Origin: Escherichia coli DSM 30083 = JCM 1649 = ATCC 11775
GTDB taxonomy: Bacteria > Pseudomonadota > Gammaproteobacteria > Enterobacterales > Enterobacteriaceae
Assembly (NCBI RefSeq): GCF_003697165.2
Contig: NZ_CP033091.2
Span: 62,001-126,000 of the forward strand
Direction of reading: 5' to 3'
Length of the DNA: 64,000 nucleotides
The notes below the pieces were generated by a model. That model searched no databases. It was not told the DNA's origin and saw nothing but the letters and a program-made list of their open reading frames with translations. The position numbers were made by a program, and so were the translations under genes. Of the stretch, positions 28,840 to 37,519 are shown one piece after another; position 1 is the stretch's first letter; every line of letters begins with the position of its first letter.

Positions 28840-29270
28840 ACCTGACCTCCTTCCGCCATCAGGATATGGATGATGTCGTTAACGCTGTACCCCTGCGCAT
28901 CCAGTGACGCCGCCAGTGCCAGTGAATGGCTGACTGCTTCCGGTGCAAACCGCCGCTGTACCTGAACCACCGCAAACGGCTCACCACCGGCATTCACCAG
29001 AACCAGCACCCAGACCTGGGAGACATCACCCGGTGAACATAACGCCAGGTGAAAACGTTCGTGGGCAGGCGTGAAACGGACCTAGACGGGGAAAAAGCCG
29101 CCGAACTCGCTGCCGTACTCGCCATTCATCGTCCAGTTGTCCGGCGCATCCAGTTCCCGCATCACGGCGTGTGTCAGCTCACGGCGTTCATCACTTCCGG
29201 CAGCCCTGATATCTTCATATTCCTGTGCGTTCATGGTCTGTAATACATTCAGGGTCAGTTCAGTTTTCAT
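28836..29270 (-). pseudogene. psiB: psiB, SOS inhibitor, interrupted by an in-frame amber codon
   Basis: PsiB binds RecA and damps SOS induction in the recipient. The 145-codon frame from ATG 29270 reads as normal PsiB throughout (ends LMAEGGQV at the psiA overlap), except that codon 63 is TAG at 29082-29084, in the context FFPV*VRFTP. The usual residue there is Gln (CAG), so one C-to-T change explains it. After the stop about 81 codons continue in frame. Only a 62-residue N-terminal fragment is made unless the host suppresses amber. Sequencing error is possible. Confidence 0.92.
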
Positions 29271-29324
29271 CACGGTATCTCCCTTGCTGCTGCCCCGTCT
29301 CCGGCGGGGCGGTGTGGTTGTTCA

Positions 29325-31283
29325 TCAGGCGGCATCAGCCAGGTTATCGGTGCGTTCAGTGGTATCCGTCTGTGGATGTGGTGCACACATCCAGCCAGGC
29401 ACCCAGCGGTTGTCTTTCATATGGTGCTCTGCATGTTCAGCCGCATCACCTTTCTTCATCTTCTCTGCATCCCGTGCGGCACCGGACAGTCCGGCATCAT
29501 TCAGAGCTGCGATAATCTGCGGCTTTTTCAGGTGTCCGAAGAAGTTTGCTTTTGTCGGCTGCCACCAGTCACGCATGTGAAAACCGATGGCGCTCTCCAG
29601 CGTGTCCAGCGGGCTGCGTGACGTGTGACCACACTCGCGGGTCTGAACGCCGTGGATGCTGCACGCGGTGCAGAAACTGAGCAGGGATAACAGCACCTCC
29701 TGACTGAGTGACAGGAACGTCGTCATGTCCCGTGACCATCCCTCCGGTAACAGGGCCGCAAGACGGGCTTTTTCTGCCATCATCGCCATGAACGCGGCAC
29801 CTTCCTTCCCTGACGGCGCATCGCTGGTCAGCGAATAATGTTTACATTCCAGGCTGATTTGTGCTGGTTTACTGTACGCTCCGCTGCCAAACACATTCAG
29901 GCAGAGCGTCCATGCCAGCAGTGCCAGGGATTTGTCCGGTTGCTGCATGAGTGCCGCCTGGACTGCCAGCGTGCGTTCGGAAGACATTTTCGTCAGCAGT
30001 GGCAGACTGATTTCCTCCACTGATGCTTTCTCCTGCACCTGTTCCGTGCGGTCAGCGTCGTCAGCCGCGTCATCCTCGCTGCGCAACTGCACACCACGCT
30101 GGACACACACATTACCGTAACGCCAGGACACCACCACACCGCTTCCGGTACGCATCTCCGGCGTCCACGCTCTGACCTTCGCCATGCAGCGCATCAGCTT
30201 CATTTCTGCTTCCAGCAGGTCGGATTCCTCACACTGGTTTTCCAGCGCGTCGTAACGCGTCATCAGTTCGTTCAGGCGTTCTTCTTCCGCCTCCGTCAGC
30301 ACCGCGTCCGGCTCCGGCAGACAGCGGTATGTTCCGGCATCCTCACGGCACTCACCGACAGGCTCCATGCGTCCGGCGCACCATTCCCAGCCTTCGGCTT
30401 CCCGAAGGTGTTCAGCGACAGCCTGGAGTTTTTCCAGCAGGGCAGCATCGAGCGCCACGCGGTCGACATAACCGTCCCCGTCATCGCTGAACAAATCAGT
30501 ACGCAGTTCGTCAGGTGAGAAAGCATCAGCCCCCACGAAGCGGAATTTACTGTTCCCCGCCACCGCCACTTCACTTTCCGTAATCAGATTGCGGATAACC
30601 CGCACATCCGGTTTTCCGCCCCATCCCGACTGACAGGCGGCTTCAAACACCTGTACCTGACGCGCGGTGTCGTTCTCCAGCGCCAGCGCCTGACAGTGTT
30701 CGGTAGTGATGCGGTCTTCTGCCAGCGCATCGAGGATGACAGGCGCAAGGTCAGCCAGTTTCAGCATTCGCTGGACATAGCGGGGTGAATAGCCCAGCAA
30801 ATCACCGATTTGTGCAGGTGTTTTGCCTTCCTGCGCCATTGCGCGGAATCCGGCAATCTGTTCAGCAGGGTGCATATCCCGACGATGACCGTTTTCAGTC
30901 ATTGATGCCGCCGTCGCCAGCTCCTGCGGAATGACCTTCACACGGACAGGCCAGTCAGCCGGAATGATGCCACGCTCTGCCAGCATGTTGAGTGCAGCCA
31001 GTCGGCGACCACCTGCGGCGACACCGTAACGGTCACCAGGCAGGGTATGCACGACCAGATTCTGCAACAGGCCAACGCCCTTAATGGACTCCGCCAGTTC
31101 GCTGACAGACTCCGCAGAATACGGCACCGTGCGCACATTCAGTGGTGATTTAATCAGTGAGGCCAGCGGCACGCTCACTTCCGCCGTCTGCGCCAGCAGG
31201 GCAGACAGGGCAGTCTCCTGCTCTTTTGACGGTTTACGGCTGGATTTACGCTCCGTTTTTGTCTTAGACTCTGTAACCGACAT
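29325..31283 (-). CDS. yubM: Large ParB/sulfiredoxin-domain leading-region protein (YubM-like)
   Basis: The product has 652 residues from MSVTESKTKTERKSS at 31283. The N-terminal third is a ParB-like nuclease/partition domain with the box ...LVVHTLPGDRYGVAAGGRRLAAL... and a helix-turn-helix (IGDLLGYSPRYVQRML). The C-terminal part is conserved only among plasmid homologues. It matches the F leading-region ParB-like protein in size and place, upstream of psiB. The role is unknown; it is not the partition gene, which is sopB. Confidence 0.9.
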   Translation of the reverse strand: MSVTESKTKTERKSSRKPSKEQETALSALLAQTAEVSVPLASLIKSPLNVRTVPYSAESVSELAESIKGVGLLQNLVVHTLPGDRYGVAAGGRRLAALNMLAERGIIPADWPVRVKVIPQELATAASMTENGHRRDMHPAEQIAGFRAMAQEGKTPAQIGDLLGYSPRYVQRMLKLADLAPVILDALAEDRITTEHCQALALENDTARQVQVFEAACQSGWGGKPDVRVIRNLITESEVAVAGNSKFRFVGADAFSPDELRTDLFSDDGDGYVDRVALDAALLEKLQAVAEHLREAEGWEWCAGRMEPVGECREDAGTYRCLPEPDAVLTEAEEERLNELMTRYDALENQCEESDLLEAEMKLMRCMAKVRAWTPEMRTGSGVVVSWRYGNVCVQRGVQLRSEDDAADDADRTEQVQEKASVEEISLPLLTKMSSERTLAVQAALMQQPDKSLALLAWTLCLNVFGSGAYSKPAQISLECKHYSLTSDAPSGKEGAAFMAMMAEKARLAALLPEGWSRDMTTFLSLSQEVLLSLLSFCTACSIHGVQTRECGHTSRSPLDTLESAIGFHMRDWWQPTKANFFGHLKKPQIIAALNDAGLSGAARDAEKMKKGDAAEHAEHHMKDNRWVPGWMCAPHPQTDTTERTDNLADAA

Positions 31284-31346
31284 ATATTTCTCCTTTGACC
31301 GGGATGGTTGTATGTCTGCCGGACGCATTCCCGTCCGGCACCTCTC

Positions 31347-31580
31347 TTACTTAAGAATGCCGAAATCACGGATGGCATGGTTCATCCAGTACCCGGCACC
31401 GTCCTCAAAATTCCAGGTACGCCAGACCATTGCACCGTTATTACGGACAACCAGGCGAAACTGTTCGCCGTGGTCATCCTCGATAAAGACGTTCCGGTAC
31501 TGTGCGGCAACAGCTTCGGCATGTTTGCGGGTAAAAGGACCGTCAGGCAGCCCCTGAAGTATTCTGAAATATTCGCTCAT
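31347..31580 (-). CDS. yubL: YubL, DUF905-family protein
   Basis: This is a 77-residue protein from MSEYFRILQG at 31580, with the conserved DUF905 features GPFTRKHAEAVAAQYRNVFIEDD. No function is known. Because of the ssb frameshift, its start now lies inside the extended ssb frame, an overlap of 38 bases that does not exist when ssb ends normally. Confidence 0.88.
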   Translation of the reverse strand: MSEYFRILQGLPDGPFTRKHAEAVAAQYRNVFIEDDHGEQFRLVVRNNGAMVWRTWNFEDGAGYWMNHAIRDFGILK

Positions 31581-32175
31581 CCTCATCTCTCCGGTGATGC
31601 CCCGCACAGGACGGAGCGGTTGTCACAGTCAGTCGTTCAGAACGGGTATCATCTGAAAACCCGTAATCGTCACTCTCCGGCGGTTGCGGCTGCGACTCCG
31701 GCTGCGTGGCCTTACGTCCACGGCCTTTCGTTTTTGCGCCTCCTTTTTTCGTACCGGCCTCCGCCTGTGGTTCCGGCTGAGACTGACCGCTGAACTGTTG
31801 CCCCTCTTCCGGCTGAGTCTGAGCACCTGCGACACGTCCCAGCATCTGCATGGTGCCCGTGGTCTTAACAAGAATTTCGGTGACGTAACGGGTGATACCG
31901 TTATCCTCCCAGCTACGGGTGCGAAGCTGACCTTCGATGTAGACCTGCGCGCCCTTGCGCAGATATTCACCTGCCACTTCCGCGAGCTTGCCGAACAGCA
32001 CCACACGATGCCATTCTGTCTGCTCCCGCATCTCCCCCGTCTGTTTGTCACGCCAGCTTTCTGATGTGGCCACCTGCAGGTTTGCCACTGCGCCCCCGTT
32101 GGGGATGTAACGGACTTCCGGATCTTTTCCCAGGCGTCCTACGAGAATGACCTTGTTAATGCCACGAACTGCCAT
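31543..32175 (-). CDS. ssb: Plasmid single-stranded DNA-binding protein with frameshifted C terminus
   Basis: SSB coats single-stranded plasmid DNA on entry. Residues 1-112 form the OB-fold (MAVRGINKVILVGRLGKDPE), followed by a Gln/Pro/Gly-rich linker. The expected end is SDDIPF, the tip that binds exonuclease I, PriA, RecQ and other partners. Here the frame reads SDD then TRSERLT..., because one base is missing near 31647. The protein runs 34 residues past the tip to 210, ending NTSGAA, rather than about 179. DNA binding should remain; partner binding through the tip should be lost. RBS GGAGACAC precedes ATG. Confidence 0.93.
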   Translation of the reverse strand: MAVRGINKVILVGRLGKDPEVRYIPNGGAVANLQVATSESWRDKQTGEMREQTEWHRVVLFGKLAEVAGEYLRKGAQVYIEGQLRTRSWEDNGITRYVTEILVKTTGTMQMLGRVAGAQTQPEEGQQFSGQSQPEPQAEAGTKKGGAKTKGRGRKATQPESQPQPPESDDYGFSDDTRSERLTVTTAPSCAGHHRRDEDERIFQNTSGAA

Positions 32176-32213
32176 GATGTGTCTCCTTCTGTTGATGTTT
32201 TCAGCCCCATCAT

Positions 32214-32745
32214 CTTTTGAGTTTCGGGAGCCGCGGTTTTGACGTTTTGCGGGGACCTGCCTTTTGTTCCCTCCGGTATTCACCATCACCTTTTTGAAAA
32301 CCTTCGCCGCAAGGGGCATCACTGCCACGGCAGGAAACGACTGTCCGGGGGCAGACCGCAAAAGTTTTTGCCTGCTTTTGGGCAAAAAGTTTTGCGGGAT
32401 GTGCATTTCACCCCTGGACTGGCGGAGACGGTTGTGGCTGTCTTTGCCCCCGGCGACAGGGGCTTAAACAGGTGAATGGCACCGGACATAACAACGGGCA
32501 GGGACCCGCCGCAACGACGTGAAGCGCGGTTTGCGAAACGGCGTTGCGCCTTACATCCCGGCGGCCTTTTGCCGGGATGCCAGGAGCGCAGGCCACGGCG
32601 CGACAGAGGCGCGCGACCGGAACAGTCGCTGCAAGCCAGGGGTTTTGCGTCAGGGATGGAAGCCCGCCAGGGCGGAGACAGCTCCGCTGGCTCCGTTCAC
32701 GACAGCCCGCCCCGCCAGGGGGACGCCCGGAAAAGGCACAGGCAG
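32214..32745 (-). repeat. Leading-region repeat 2 (Frpo/ssi-like)
   Basis: This is the second copy of the ~0.5-kb unit, just upstream of ssb in the minus sense. It shares the GGGAGCCGCGG block and the GC-rich distal part. The central hairpin at 32358-32396 has different stem bases from copy 1 (GCAAAAGTTTTTGCC arm) yet still pairs, showing compensating change. It is well placed to drive ssb from the entering strand. The following ~230 bp to 32980 hold a GC-rich hairpin (32880-32910) and no gene. Confidence 0.8.
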
Positions 32746-32980
32746 AAGAAGAACAAGACAGACAGTAATCAGAGCAGCAGAAAAAAGAAAAACAGTAGCA
32801 GTAGCAGGAACATCATCAGTAACAGACAAATGACAGATCTGAAAAGACAGAAGCCCACAGCAGAATTTCCGCGTAATGAAAGGGGCGGCGCGTGAGCGCG
32901 GCCCCTTTCAGCGCCACCGGCGCGCGGTCTTTTCCCGGCGCGGGCAGACGAGCATTTATCCTCCCGCCTGCCCGGAGTCT

Positions 32981-33544
32981 TCAGGCACGCAGACGAATAA
33001 TCATCGTCGGGACATCGGTATAAGCAAATGTGCCGCGCGGCAGCTCCTCGCGGACGTCAGAAAACGGTAACAGCTTCTCCTGCTGGCGTGGCCCGTTGAG
33101 ACAGACGGCGACCAGCACGCCACCCGGACGCAACAGGGAAAAGGCCCGCAGGATATGCCGGATATCCTGCCCGTGGCTGAACGGCGGATTCATGATAACC
33201 CGGCTGTAATACTGCACCGGCTGCCATTCCATGAAGTCGCCACACTGAACCCTGACACCGTTAAAATTTTCCCGCAGATACCGGACCAGCCCGCTGTTGA
33301 TTTCCACCGCATCACACATGGCTACCGGCGCGGTATCCCTAATCGCCCGCAGTATGGCCCCGGTGCCGGCAGAGGGTTCCAGAATGTGATCACGGTTGCT
33401 GATCCCCGCCAGCGTCACCAGGCGATCACAGACCGGGGCAGGAGTCACAAAAAGCTGAGATTCAGCCCGGATTTCAGCAACCGGCGCGGCGTTATCCAGC
33501 CTTGCGCGCATCAGCCGGATACGTTCTCTTAACTGACTGTACAT
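32981..33544 (-). CDS. Class I SAM-dependent DNA methyltransferase-like protein
   Basis: The protein has 187 residues. The SAM-binding motif ILEPSAGTGAILRAI is followed by an acidic residue (DAVEIN) and the catalytic motif NPPF, typical of N6-adenine methyltransferases. A target-recognition domain is small or absent. Homologues are frequent in F leading regions, where they may protect entering DNA; that is inference. It lies between the DUF3560 gene and Frpo repeat 2. Confidence 0.85.
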   Translation of the reverse strand: MYSQLRERIRLMRARLDNAAPVAEIRAESQLFVTPAPVCDRLVTLAGISNRDHILEPSAGTGAILRAIRDTAPVAMCDAVEINSGLVRYLRENFNGVRVQCGDFMEWQPVQYYSRVIMNPPFSHGQDIRHILRAFSLLRPGGVLVAVCLNGPRQQEKLLPFSDVREELPRGTFAYTDVPTMIIRLRA

Positions 33545-33591
33545 GTCATTATCTCCGTCATCCCCCGGGGATTTTCCCGGGAGGATATACC

Positions 33592-34953
33592 TTATTTCTG
33601 TGGGATTTCCGTAATCTTCATGTCGGTGATATACACATTCACCAGGCGGAAATTATTGTCCATTGTGCGGCGGTAACGATATGCCCCGTGGTCTTCTGCC
33701 TCTGCCACACTGCGCACGGCCTTACAGTCCCGGGGCAGGGCAGCCCACTGTGCCTTTGTCATTTCCCGGAAACCTTCTCCCGGATAGTTGACAACAGGCG
33801 GACGCTTAGCGGCCTGACTGGCGACGGCAGCCTCTTCTGCCGATGGTGCTTTGTAGTCCGTAATGCGATCGGGCGTCACTTTCATCGTGCCACTGTACCC
33901 GAGAAAACTGTAATTCGGCGTTGTGACTGAACTCACCGTCCCGTTGCTTTTGTTCACGCGGATGATGGTCAGCCACTCGCCCCGGCTGAAAACCTGTCCG
34001 CCCGGCTCAAAATCCTGTGTCCGGGTAACCACGCCGCCGCTTTCGTCCAGCATGGCACGCTCATAGATCAGGCGGTTCTGATAGTGGTTAACCCAGCGTT
34101 GCTGATGCTGAATCTGCCGTTTATGACAGCGGATCGCAATTTCGCGGGCCTGCTCCGTGGTGATGATGTCATCATCCAGGGCCGACCATAACGATCGACT
34201 TCCTTCATACTGGCTTTTTTCTGCCGGGCGCGGATACGTATCCAGCGGGAAACAGGCACTGATACGGTCATGACTACTGATGAGTTTTGCCATATTCAGA
34301 TCCAGCGATTCAGCCCGCCATATCGTCAGATATTTCTGCGACTGCGCGATGGTCTTTTCAGCCTTGCGCAAATCAGCTTCGATTTTTTTGATACGACGCC
34401 AGCGAACGTCCGGACGTTCTTTATACTTCGCGTGAAGCAGTGCCGACCGCGCCCGCTCTTCCCAGTATTCCGCACGTTCAACGAGCATCACGGCACGTTT
34501 CATGCCGTTTTCAATACGCTGCGCATCACGACGGGCGCGGCGTTCGCTGTGATGCCCCACAAGAATGGGCTGACCGGGCGGGATCATCGCGGCCAGTCTT
34601 TCCACTTCATCAAGTGCCTGTGCGGATTCACTGGCCCGCTTTCCGCTGTATCCGGTAAACCGCTCCGCCCGTGCTTCCTGACGTTCAGCGAGCGTGCTGT
34701 CTTCATCCTCAATCTCTCCGGCAAGTGAGAGGAGCACGTCTTCCCGGCCCGGTGTCCAGGCTGGAGCCACAAACAGCGCCTGTTTTGGTGCCCAGCGAAA
34801 ACCGGCATCATGCACTTTTTTATACGTCTCCGGGTCAAGACGTGACGCAGCATACAGGCGCAGTTTGTTGTCATCCGGTGAGTAGGTCGCGCGGTACATC
34901 TGCACAGGGCTGGCGGCTTCCGGGGCGGTCATGGTGATTGCTGCTAATGTCAT
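33592..34953 (-). CDS. DUF3560-family leading-region protein
   Basis: The product has 453 residues. The N-terminal ~90 (YSPDDNKLRLYAASRLDPETYKKVHDAGFRWAPKQALFVAP) form the DUF3560/plasmid-associated fold; the centre is a long charged helical region (about 115-260) likely to be coiled coil. Function is unknown. It sits upstream of the methyltransferase gene with a 47-bp gap, so the two are probably co-transcribed. Confidence 0.85.
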   Translation of the reverse strand: MTLAAITMTAPEAASPVQMYRATYSPDDNKLRLYAASRLDPETYKKVHDAGFRWAPKQALFVAPAWTPGREDVLLSLAGEIEDEDSTLAERQEARAERFTGYSGKRASESAQALDEVERLAAMIPPGQPILVGHHSERRARRDAQRIENGMKRAVMLVERAEYWEERARSALLHAKYKERPDVRWRRIKKIEADLRKAEKTIAQSQKYLTIWRAESLDLNMAKLISSHDRISACFPLDTYPRPAEKSQYEGSRSLWSALDDDIITTEQAREIAIRCHKRQIQHQQRWVNHYQNRLIYERAMLDESGGVVTRTQDFEPGGQVFSRGEWLTIIRVNKSNGTVSSVTTPNYSFLGYSGTMKVTPDRITDYKAPSAEEAAVASQAAKRPPVVNYPGEGFREMTKAQWAALPRDCKAVRSVAEAEDHGAYRYRRTMDNNFRLVNVYITDMKITEIPQK

Positions 34954-35004
34954 AAAATGTTCTCCTTCCGTCTGTTGCCGCCCCTCGCGGGGCGGCTCAC
35001 CTCA

Positions 35005-35235
35005 TCAGTTAAAAGCGCGTTTCAGTTCAAGTGTGCGGAGCACCTGCCCGAAAGCCGTGTTTTTCATGGCGGGGATGTGTACACCACGTCCCCGGTGAAA
35101 ACTCCGGGCTATGTGTCGCCCGAATGCTTTCAGCACGGGGTCAATTTCCGGCGCGGGGATGTCTTCGCGTCTGAAACGGGGATGACGGCGGGGCTTTACA
35201 GCCGCTGCGGAAGGTGAAACAATACTTACTGTCAT
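35005..35235 (-). CDS. Conserved small leading-region protein
   Basis: This is a 76-residue basic protein (MTVSIVSPSAAAVKPRRHPRF) of unknown function with an AAGGAG site before the start. It is compact and co-directional with the DUF3560 gene 51 bp downstream. I do not recognise a domain. The ~240 bp upstream, to repeat 3, contain a possible terminator (GCAGGTCCCTGACCTGC and T-run at 35310-35331). Confidence 0.6.
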   Translation of the reverse strand: MTVSIVSPSAAAVKPRRHPRFRREDIPAPEIDPVLKAFGRHIARSFHRGRGVHIPAMKNTAFGQVLRTLELKRAFN

Positions 35236-35474
35236 AAATGAAACTCCTTATGACACAGGTTAGTGAAGCCGTGAAAATCGATTGCGGCGATTTCTACGGC
35301 GTGGATTAAGCAGGTCCCTGACCTGCTTTTTTCATATCTGCATCTGACGCTTTCCGGTGTTTTCCTCCTTCTGTTCCTGCGTTCTCATTACCTGCCAGCC
35401 GGATGACTGACAGAACAAATAAATGCGTATTGCCGGAGCCTGAAATAAATCCTGATTTTTAAAGAACATCACCC

Positions 35475-36003
35475 GTTGAGTTTCGGGAGCCGCGGTTTTG
35501 ACGTTTCGCGGGAACCTGCTGCTGTATTCCCTGTGGTATGAACTTCACCCGTTTGAGAACCTTCGCCGCAAGGGGCATCACTGCCACGGCCTGACGCACC
35601 TGTCCTGGGCAGAACGCAAAATTTTTTACCGGGTTCTGGGTAAAAAATTTTGTGGGCTGTTCATTTACCCTGGACAGTCAGTGCGGCAGGTTGTGGCTGT
35701 CTCAGCCCCCGGCGACAGGGACTCATACGGGTGTGTGGCACTTGGCAGGCAATGAGCAGGGACCCGCCGCAACGACGTGAAGCGCGGTTTGCGAAACGGC
35801 GTTGCTCCTTACATTCCGGCGCCTTTTGCCGGGATGCCGGGAGCGCAGGCCACGGCGCGACAGAGGCGGCGCGACCGGAACGGTCGCTGCAAGCCATGGT
35901 TTCGCGTCAGGGATGGAAGCCCGCCAGGGCGGAGACAGCTCCGCTGGCTCCGTTCACGACAGCCCGCCCCGCCAGGGGGACGCCCGGAAAAGCCATAAAC
36001 AGG
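35475..36003 (-). repeat. Leading-region repeat 3 (Frpo/ssi-like)
   Basis: This is the third copy of the unit, nearly identical to copy 1 in the central hairpin (35617-35652) and distal half, with divergence at the ends of the first block. The ~220 bp beyond it, to 36228, hold short GC-rich hairpins and no supported gene. Confidence 0.8.
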
Positions 36004-36228
36004 AGAGGAACGGAAAGAAGAGGAAGAGGAAAAAGAAGAAGAACAATAACAAACACGGTAACCACAGAAAAATAACATCAGAAAAAACATTCCGGACACA
36101 TCACTAACGGGAAGGGTAACGGGCGACGCGTCAGCGTGGCCCGCTTCCCTTCCGGCAGGCGTCAGCCTGCCAGGGGGGTTCGCGCGGGCTGACAGGCGGC
36201 CTCCACCGCCTGCCCTGTATCACCTGTT

Positions 36229-36411
36229 TCAGCTGCCCTGAAGGATATAGTGACCACCGAGGAAAACCGCCTGCTGATTCGTCACAAAATCGCAGATTTC
36301 ATCAACAATCTGCGCGGTGGTGAGCGGTTTCTGCCCCATCTCACGACGCCGCGCATTAATCACGGTTTTGTAATTACGCAGAATTTCGCGGGTTTCCGTG
36401 CTGATATTCAT
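36229..36411 (-). CDS. Small conserved hypothetical protein
   Basis: The 60-residue product (MNISTETREILRNYKTVINARRREMGQKPL) is helical and basic. Its start overlaps the stop of the DUF1380 gene by one base, so the pair is coupled. No known domain; small partners of this kind follow DUF1380 genes in F-like plasmids. Confidence 0.65.
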   Translation of the reverse strand: MNISTETREILRNYKTVINARRREMGQKPLTTAQIVDEICDFVTNQQAVFLGGHYILQGS

Positions 36412-36782
36412 TACCCGTTCTCCCCGTCCAGCGCCTGACGCATCACCCGCATAATCTCACGTTCTTCCCTGACAAATGCGTCACCGTCGCCCCCGTTCTC
36501 GCTCCCGACAGCATGGAGGCGATAAATTTCACTACCAGCCATCACCATCACTTTTTCCAGCAGCACCGCAGGGACTGTTACAAGGCGGTTTACGCGCTTT
36601 TCCTCCATCAGTTCATTGACAATATCGGAAACAACTCTGTCACATGCGCCATATACAAAAGCATCGTCCAGCCGCTGCATGACGGTTTCCAGCTCATCGT
36701 CTGACAGGTTCCAGTCCTGAGCCATATGGCGCACATTCCCACGGGTCAGCACCACGGCAAAAACGCATTCACTGTCCGGCAC
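36411..36782 (-). CDS. DUF1380-like protein, possibly damaged at its start
   Basis: The frame from GTG 36782 gives 123 residues (PDSECVFAVVLTRGNVRHMAQDWNLSDDELETVM), which resemble the body of DUF1380 proteins. That GTG has no ribosome site. The frame stays open upstream, while the nearby well-placed ATG at about 36821 (GGAG eight bases before) reads only MYC before a stop. A few lost bases there would explain this. Function unknown. Confidence 0.6.
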   Translation of the reverse strand: MPDSECVFAVVLTRGNVRHMAQDWNLSDDELETVMQRLDDAFVYGACDRVVSDIVNELMEEKRVNRLVTVPAVLLEKVMVMAGSEIYRLHAVGSENGGDGDAFVREEREIMRVMRQALDGENG

Positions 36783-36871
36783 GTCTGTATCCAGTACATC
36801 GCGGATAATTTCTTTAACAGTACATGTTCTCGTCTCCTTTACAGGGGCGGCATTGCCGCCCCGTCCGTTAA

Positions 36872-37297
36872 TCAGTCCAGCGCCGCGTAAATCGCGTTAC
36901 ATTCGGGGTGAAATTCGATGTGGCTCCACAACTGCGCATCACGCATCCGGTACAGGTGTGTCAGCCCTGCGTTACCGCTGTCGTGGTACAGCCACAACTG
37001 GCGGTTAATCACAAGGGAAGTCAGAATGATGCCTGCGGCATCGGCACTGACCGTGCGGTCAAACCAGTTTTCACCGTTAACCAGATGAAAACGGTCGCCA
37101 TCCGGCATCATGTAACCGCCACCGTCCGGCAGGCGGATGAAGTGCCAGAAGCCTCCCTGATATTCCGGCATCATTTTTTGCGCCAGCGCGTACACATATG
37201 CTTCGGCATACAGAAAATCGTTGCCAAACAGGTAAGGCAGAAAAGACAGACGGTCGCACTCTTCAACATTCAGAGTGACAGGTTTCGCATACTGCAT
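36872..37297 (-). CDS. ardB: ArdB/KlcA-family antirestriction protein
   Basis: The protein has 141 residues from MQYAKPVTLNVEECDRLSF at 37297, with GGAGG seven bases before the ATG. The fold signature includes FLPYLFG, GGFWHFIRLPDGGGYMMPDG and the C-terminal LYRMRDAQLW. ArdB proteins counter type I restriction without mimicking DNA. As a leading-region gene it would act on entry. The ~230 bp upstream to about 37520 show no gene. Confidence 0.85.
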   Translation of the reverse strand: MQYAKPVTLNVEECDRLSFLPYLFGNDFLYAEAYVYALAQKMMPEYQGGFWHFIRLPDGGGYMMPDGDRFHLVNGENWFDRTVSADAAGIILTSLVINRQLWLYHDSGNAGLTHLYRMRDAQLWSHIEFHPECNAIYAALD

Positions 37298-37519
37298 GGG
37301 ATTTCCTCCGTTGTTCACATATTCCGCGACACCGGGCTGTGCCGTGCCTCCATAAAAGCCGGGCGATAAGGCGGGGATGCAAAGGGCGCAAGGGAAGCCG
37401 CAGCCTGACACACACGGCTGGCGGGAGTTGGAGGGTGAGACCGCGAAATCTGAGCGGGTAAACGACCGGAAAATCACGGCAGACGGGAAGGAGGGACCGG
37501 GTGACCGCAGCGGCGAAGC

